A stretch of DNA of 64,000 bases, from the NCBI RefSeq assembly GCF_012848475.1, contig NZ_CP051666.1, forward strand, positions 1,325,501 through 1,389,500. Reading direction: 5' to 3'. Shown here one piece after another: positions 61,569 to 64,000 of the stretch. Positions within the stretch are counted from its first letter, which is position 1; every line of letters starts with the position of its first letter. The notes under the pieces are model-generated. The model was given only the letters and a program-made list of their open reading frames with translations. It did no database searches and was not told the DNA's origin. A program made the position numbers and the translations under genes. This DNA is from Marinobacterium sp. LSUCC0821. GTDB taxonomy: Bacteria; Pseudomonadota; Gammaproteobacteria; Pseudomonadales; Balneatricaceae.

Positions 61569-62605
61569 CGAGTCACCCAAGGGGCAAGCGGATATCGATT
61601 GAGATCCTCATTCGCCTTCATTAAGGGAATTAGTGCCTCTAGTGCCTGACTTAACTCGGCAAACTCTGGGTATCTTTTTGCAGCATTTAGCAGGTAACCA
61701 AAGGTGCGCGGAATATCTTTAAGGTACCCCTCTTTACCATCACGCAACCAAAGACGCGAGAAGATACCGACCACTTTCAATTGGCGCTGCATCCCCATCA
61801 GGTCAAACTGCTTTAGAAACTCTGAGTCACTTGGCAATGCAAAGCCTGTATCGAGCATTTGCATGCGGTAGTTCTCTACCCAATCTGCCACCTGCTCATC
61901 AGACCAATCGATATAGCTATCACGCAATAGCGAGACTAAGTCATAGGTAATTGGGCCGATCAGTGCGTCTTGGAAATCGATAATGCCAAGCCCACCATCC
62001 GCCAAAGGCATAAGGTTGCGCGAGTGGTAGTCACGATGGACACAGACCTGCGGCTGATTTAAGGCAGATTGGATGAGCAGCTCATAGGTTTTATCAAGTA
62101 GTGGACGCCATTGAGTCGCGATCTGCTCATCACTCATACCTAGCAAAGATCCCAAGAACCACTCCGGGAATAGCTCCATCTCGCGTGTCAGAACTGCGCT
62201 ATCGTATGGCGGCAATCCAACAGCAGGCAGCATCTGAATACCCACAAGGGACTGCAACGCCTGCTGGTAGGGTGTATCACTAGCATCCTGTTCAAGAATA
62301 GGAAGCAGTTGCTGATCGGCGAAGTCCTCTAGCAGCATAAAACCGAGTTCAAGATCGTCTGCAATCACCTGCGGAACACGAATCCCTTTCGCGAACCACT
62401 CCGTGGCAATACGCACAAAAGGTTCTGAATTCTCTTTATCAGGCGGCGCATCGACTCCGATTAGCGCTCGCTGGCCGTCGTCGAGGCGAAAATATCGTCT
62501 AAAGCTCGCATCACCACTGACTGGTGTGATCTCGACAGCATCACGTTCAGCGTAGGGCCAAACCTGTTTTACCCATGATTTTAGTTGCGCTTGGCGCGTT
62601 CCCAT
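61565..62605 (-). CDS. amgK: Anomeric MurNAc/GlcNAc kinase
   Basis: AmgK phosphorylates MurNAc (or GlcNAc) at the anomeric carbon, the step before MurU, in the recycling route that bypasses de novo synthesis. The 346-residue protein has the aminoglycoside-phosphotransferase fold with VCVHRDYHSRNLMPL (catalytic aspartate) and GIIDFQDALIGPITYDL (metal aspartate). It overlaps murU and is divergent from lptD across 160 bp, the arrangement known from Pseudomonas. Confidence 0.94.
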   Translation of the reverse strand: MGTRQAQLKSWVKQVWPYAERDAVEITPVSGDASFRRYFRLDDGQRALIGVDAPPDKENSEPFVRIATEWFAKGIRVPQVIADDLELGFMLLEDFADQQLLPILEQDASDTPYQQALQSLVGIQMLPAVGLPPYDSAVLTREMELFPEWFLGSLLGMSDEQIATQWRPLLDKTYELLIQSALNQPQVCVHRDYHSRNLMPLADGGLGIIDFQDALIGPITYDLVSLLRDSYIDWSDEQVADWVENYRMQMLDTGFALPSDSEFLKQFDLMGMQRQLKVVGIFSRLWLRDGKEGYLKDIPRTFGYLLNAAKRYPEFAELSQALEALIPLMKANEDLNRYPLAPWVTR

Positions 62606-62765
62606 TTACTCTAACCTCTGGCACTCAAGCACGGTAATGCTTATCATTCTGGATCTAGGATTCTGCAGATCGGTAGATTACTTTGTTAACCTGCAGAAAC
62701 GTAAGATATTACTCGACTTTTGAGGCTGCATAAACGTCGTCTCGGTAGCCAGCGGATCGCATTTG

Positions 62766-64000
62766 ATGCACTTCGAAAAAAACGAAATTACAAAAATCAT
62801 TCTTGGCTTGGTTGTCGCCAGCAGCAGTAGCTCAGTTTTTGCTGCTAGCGCATGGGACTGCCAGGAGACCGATAAGGGCTGGAGCTGTGCCGCAGCACCG
62901 GACTACAAACCAGAGCCAGTGCCACTAACGCGCATCTCTGCACCGACTGAGAGCTACCGCACTAGTGACACTGATACGCTAGTTAGCAGTAAACCAGAGC
63001 CAACGCCTGAACCTGCTCCAGTCAAAAATCCAACAGTAGCTGCTAAACCTGCAACTGTGCAGAAAGCTGCGCAGCCTGAGCCTATTAAACAGCCTGAGCC
63101 GGTTAAACAGCCTGAGCCAATCAAACAGCCAGAGCCTGTGGTGACTGCGCCGGTTATTGCCCAAGCTACTGAAGCAGTTAAAACATCTGAAGCACCAAAA
63201 CCACCTCAGGCTCCAATCAAAGAGGAGCCAGTACTCTACGTAGCACGCGACCCTAGCGATGATCGCCGCGATCAGAACTTGGACTGGGTTCGATACGCAC
63301 CGTTAGACGCTGAAGGCCTTGTTTGCAAAGGGCGCTACCAAGAGCCCGATATTTGGGTCGGTGACCTAGCACCCTCTGATAAACCAAGCAGCACTGTAGT
63401 CAATACAGACAGTTCGGATGCTGAGCTCAATGGTCTATCAATCATGCGCGGCAATGTCGTTATTGAAGAGGCAGGGCGTCAGGTTAAATCTGAATATGCC
63501 GAATTTGAATCGAACAGCCGCCAAGGCCTGCTCAGAAGTGATGTTCGTTACCGCGAACCTAACTTTTTGATGACAGCAGATGCCATCAGCACTGATTTTG
63601 AGAACAAGGTTGCTATCGCGAATGACGCACGCTTTGTTATTCACGATCAACACATGCGCGGTGATGCCGAGTCGATGACCCGTTTTGGGGATCAGCGCGT
63701 TGAAGCGGAAAACACTCTAATCACATACTGTGAACCTGGTAGTAATGACTGGGGTATCCGTGCCGGTGAGATGGAGCTGCACACTGCAGAGGGTTATGGT
63801 GAAGCGTGGAATACTCGCTTTGAAGTAGCTGGTGTACCGGTCTTCTACCTACCCTACTTCTACTGGCCGCTTGATGATACGCGCCGCACAGGTCTACTCT
63901 ACCCATCGTTCAGCAGCAGCGAACAGGATGGCTATGACCTCTCATTACCTTACTACTTCAACATTGCGCCGAATGTCGATGACACGCTAACTACACGCAT
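62766..64000 (+). CDS. lptD: LPS assembly protein LptD, N-terminal part (cut by window edge)
   Basis: LptD is the outer-membrane barrel that, with LptE, inserts lipopolysaccharide. The 411 visible residues include a likely signal peptide (1-27, ending FAASA), and a proline-rich stretch (about 77-125) with repeated QPEP(I/V)K units. After that come the OstA/LptA-like beta-jellyroll (about 220-330, GNVVIEEAGRQVKSEYAEFE) and the first part of the barrel (PVFYLPYFYWPLDD). ATG at 62766 has only a weak ribosome binding site, so the start is not certain. The rest is beyond the window. Confidence 0.95.
   Translation, partial: MHFEKNEITKIILGLVVASSSSSVFAASAWDCQETDKGWSCAAAPDYKPEPVPLTRISAPTESYRTSDTDTLVSSKPEPTPEPAPVKNPTVAAKPATVQKAAQPEPIKQPEPVKQPEPIKQPEPVVTAPVIAQATEAVKTSEAPKPPQAPIKEEPVLYVARDPSDDRRDQNLDWVRYAPLDAEGLVCKGRYQEPDIWVGDLAPSDKPSSTVVNTDSSDAELNGLSIMRGNVVIEEAGRQVKSEYAEFESNSRQGLLRSDVRYREPNFLMTADAISTDFENKVAIANDARFVIHDQHMRGDAESMTRFGDQRVEAENTLITYCEPGSNDWGIRAGEMELHTAEGYGEAWNTRFEVAGVPVFYLPYFYWPLDDTRRTGLLYPSFSSSEQDGYDLSLPYYFNIAPNVDDTLTTR

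Overview
The window reads as a chromosomal stretch of a marine gammaproteobacterium, most like the Oceanospirillaceae (Neptuniibacter, Marinobacterium or Amphritea-type). This is inferred from gene order and protein character, not from a database search. Supporting features are the amgK-murU pair beside lptD, rpe-gph near trpDC-osmC, rpsF-rpsR-rplI followed by dnaB, a bioB-bioF-bioH-bioC-bioD operon, and moderate GC.

Layout. 1-14.1 kb is core metabolism: the 5' part of purL, mltF, tadA, a small winged-helix protein, two membrane proteins (one NnrU family), gnd, guaA, guaB, then xseA, an M23 peptidase, an FKBP isomerase and a YbfF-like esterase. 14.1-18.6 kb is the biotin operon; bioA lies alone at 49.5 kb. 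18.6-24.5 kb holds comF, trmO, a SLAC1/TehA-type channel, and an overlapping light-response operon (cryptochrome DASH, a 47-residue DUF2256 protein, an iron-sulfur photolyase-like protein). 24.5-42.1 kb is an accessory catabolic region: a ketopantoate-reductase-like gene, LysR and mmsA, a DMT exporter, a TauD dioxygenase-MarR-class II aldolase operon, an MFS transporter, pobR-pobA, and a MarR-controlled operon for CoA-dependent side-chain shortening of hydroxycinnamates. 42.1-53.1 kb has ybiT, a DUF2889 protein, two tandem hybrid histidine kinases (one broken by a frameshift), bioA, an MFS transporter, a thioesterase and a GST. 53.1-64 kb is core again: dnaB, ribosomal proteins, osmC, trpC, trpD, gph, rpe, djlA, murU, amgK and the 5' part of lptD.

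How the genes fit together. The aromatic genes form a plausible route: hydroxycinnamate is activated by a feruloyl-CoA synthetase-type ligase, desaturated where needed by an acyl-CoA dehydrogenase, hydrated by a crotonase, oxidised by an SDR, and cleaved by an amidohydrolase-family thioester hydrolase. 4-Hydroxybenzoate from p-coumarate then passes to PobA and becomes protocatechuate. Two matching 19-bp inverted repeats upstream of the operon are the likely MarR operators.

Repeats concentrate in two gene-poor stretches. One (28,935-29,411) carries a 281-bp element bounded by two 36-bp palindromes that are exact reverse complements of each other, followed by a CCCCGGG tandem array. The other (54,451-54,880, between dnaB and rplI) carries a third copy of the palindrome, other REP-like hairpins and a 51-bp tandem duplication. 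I saw no tRNA, rRNA, CRISPR array, intact transposase or phage gene.
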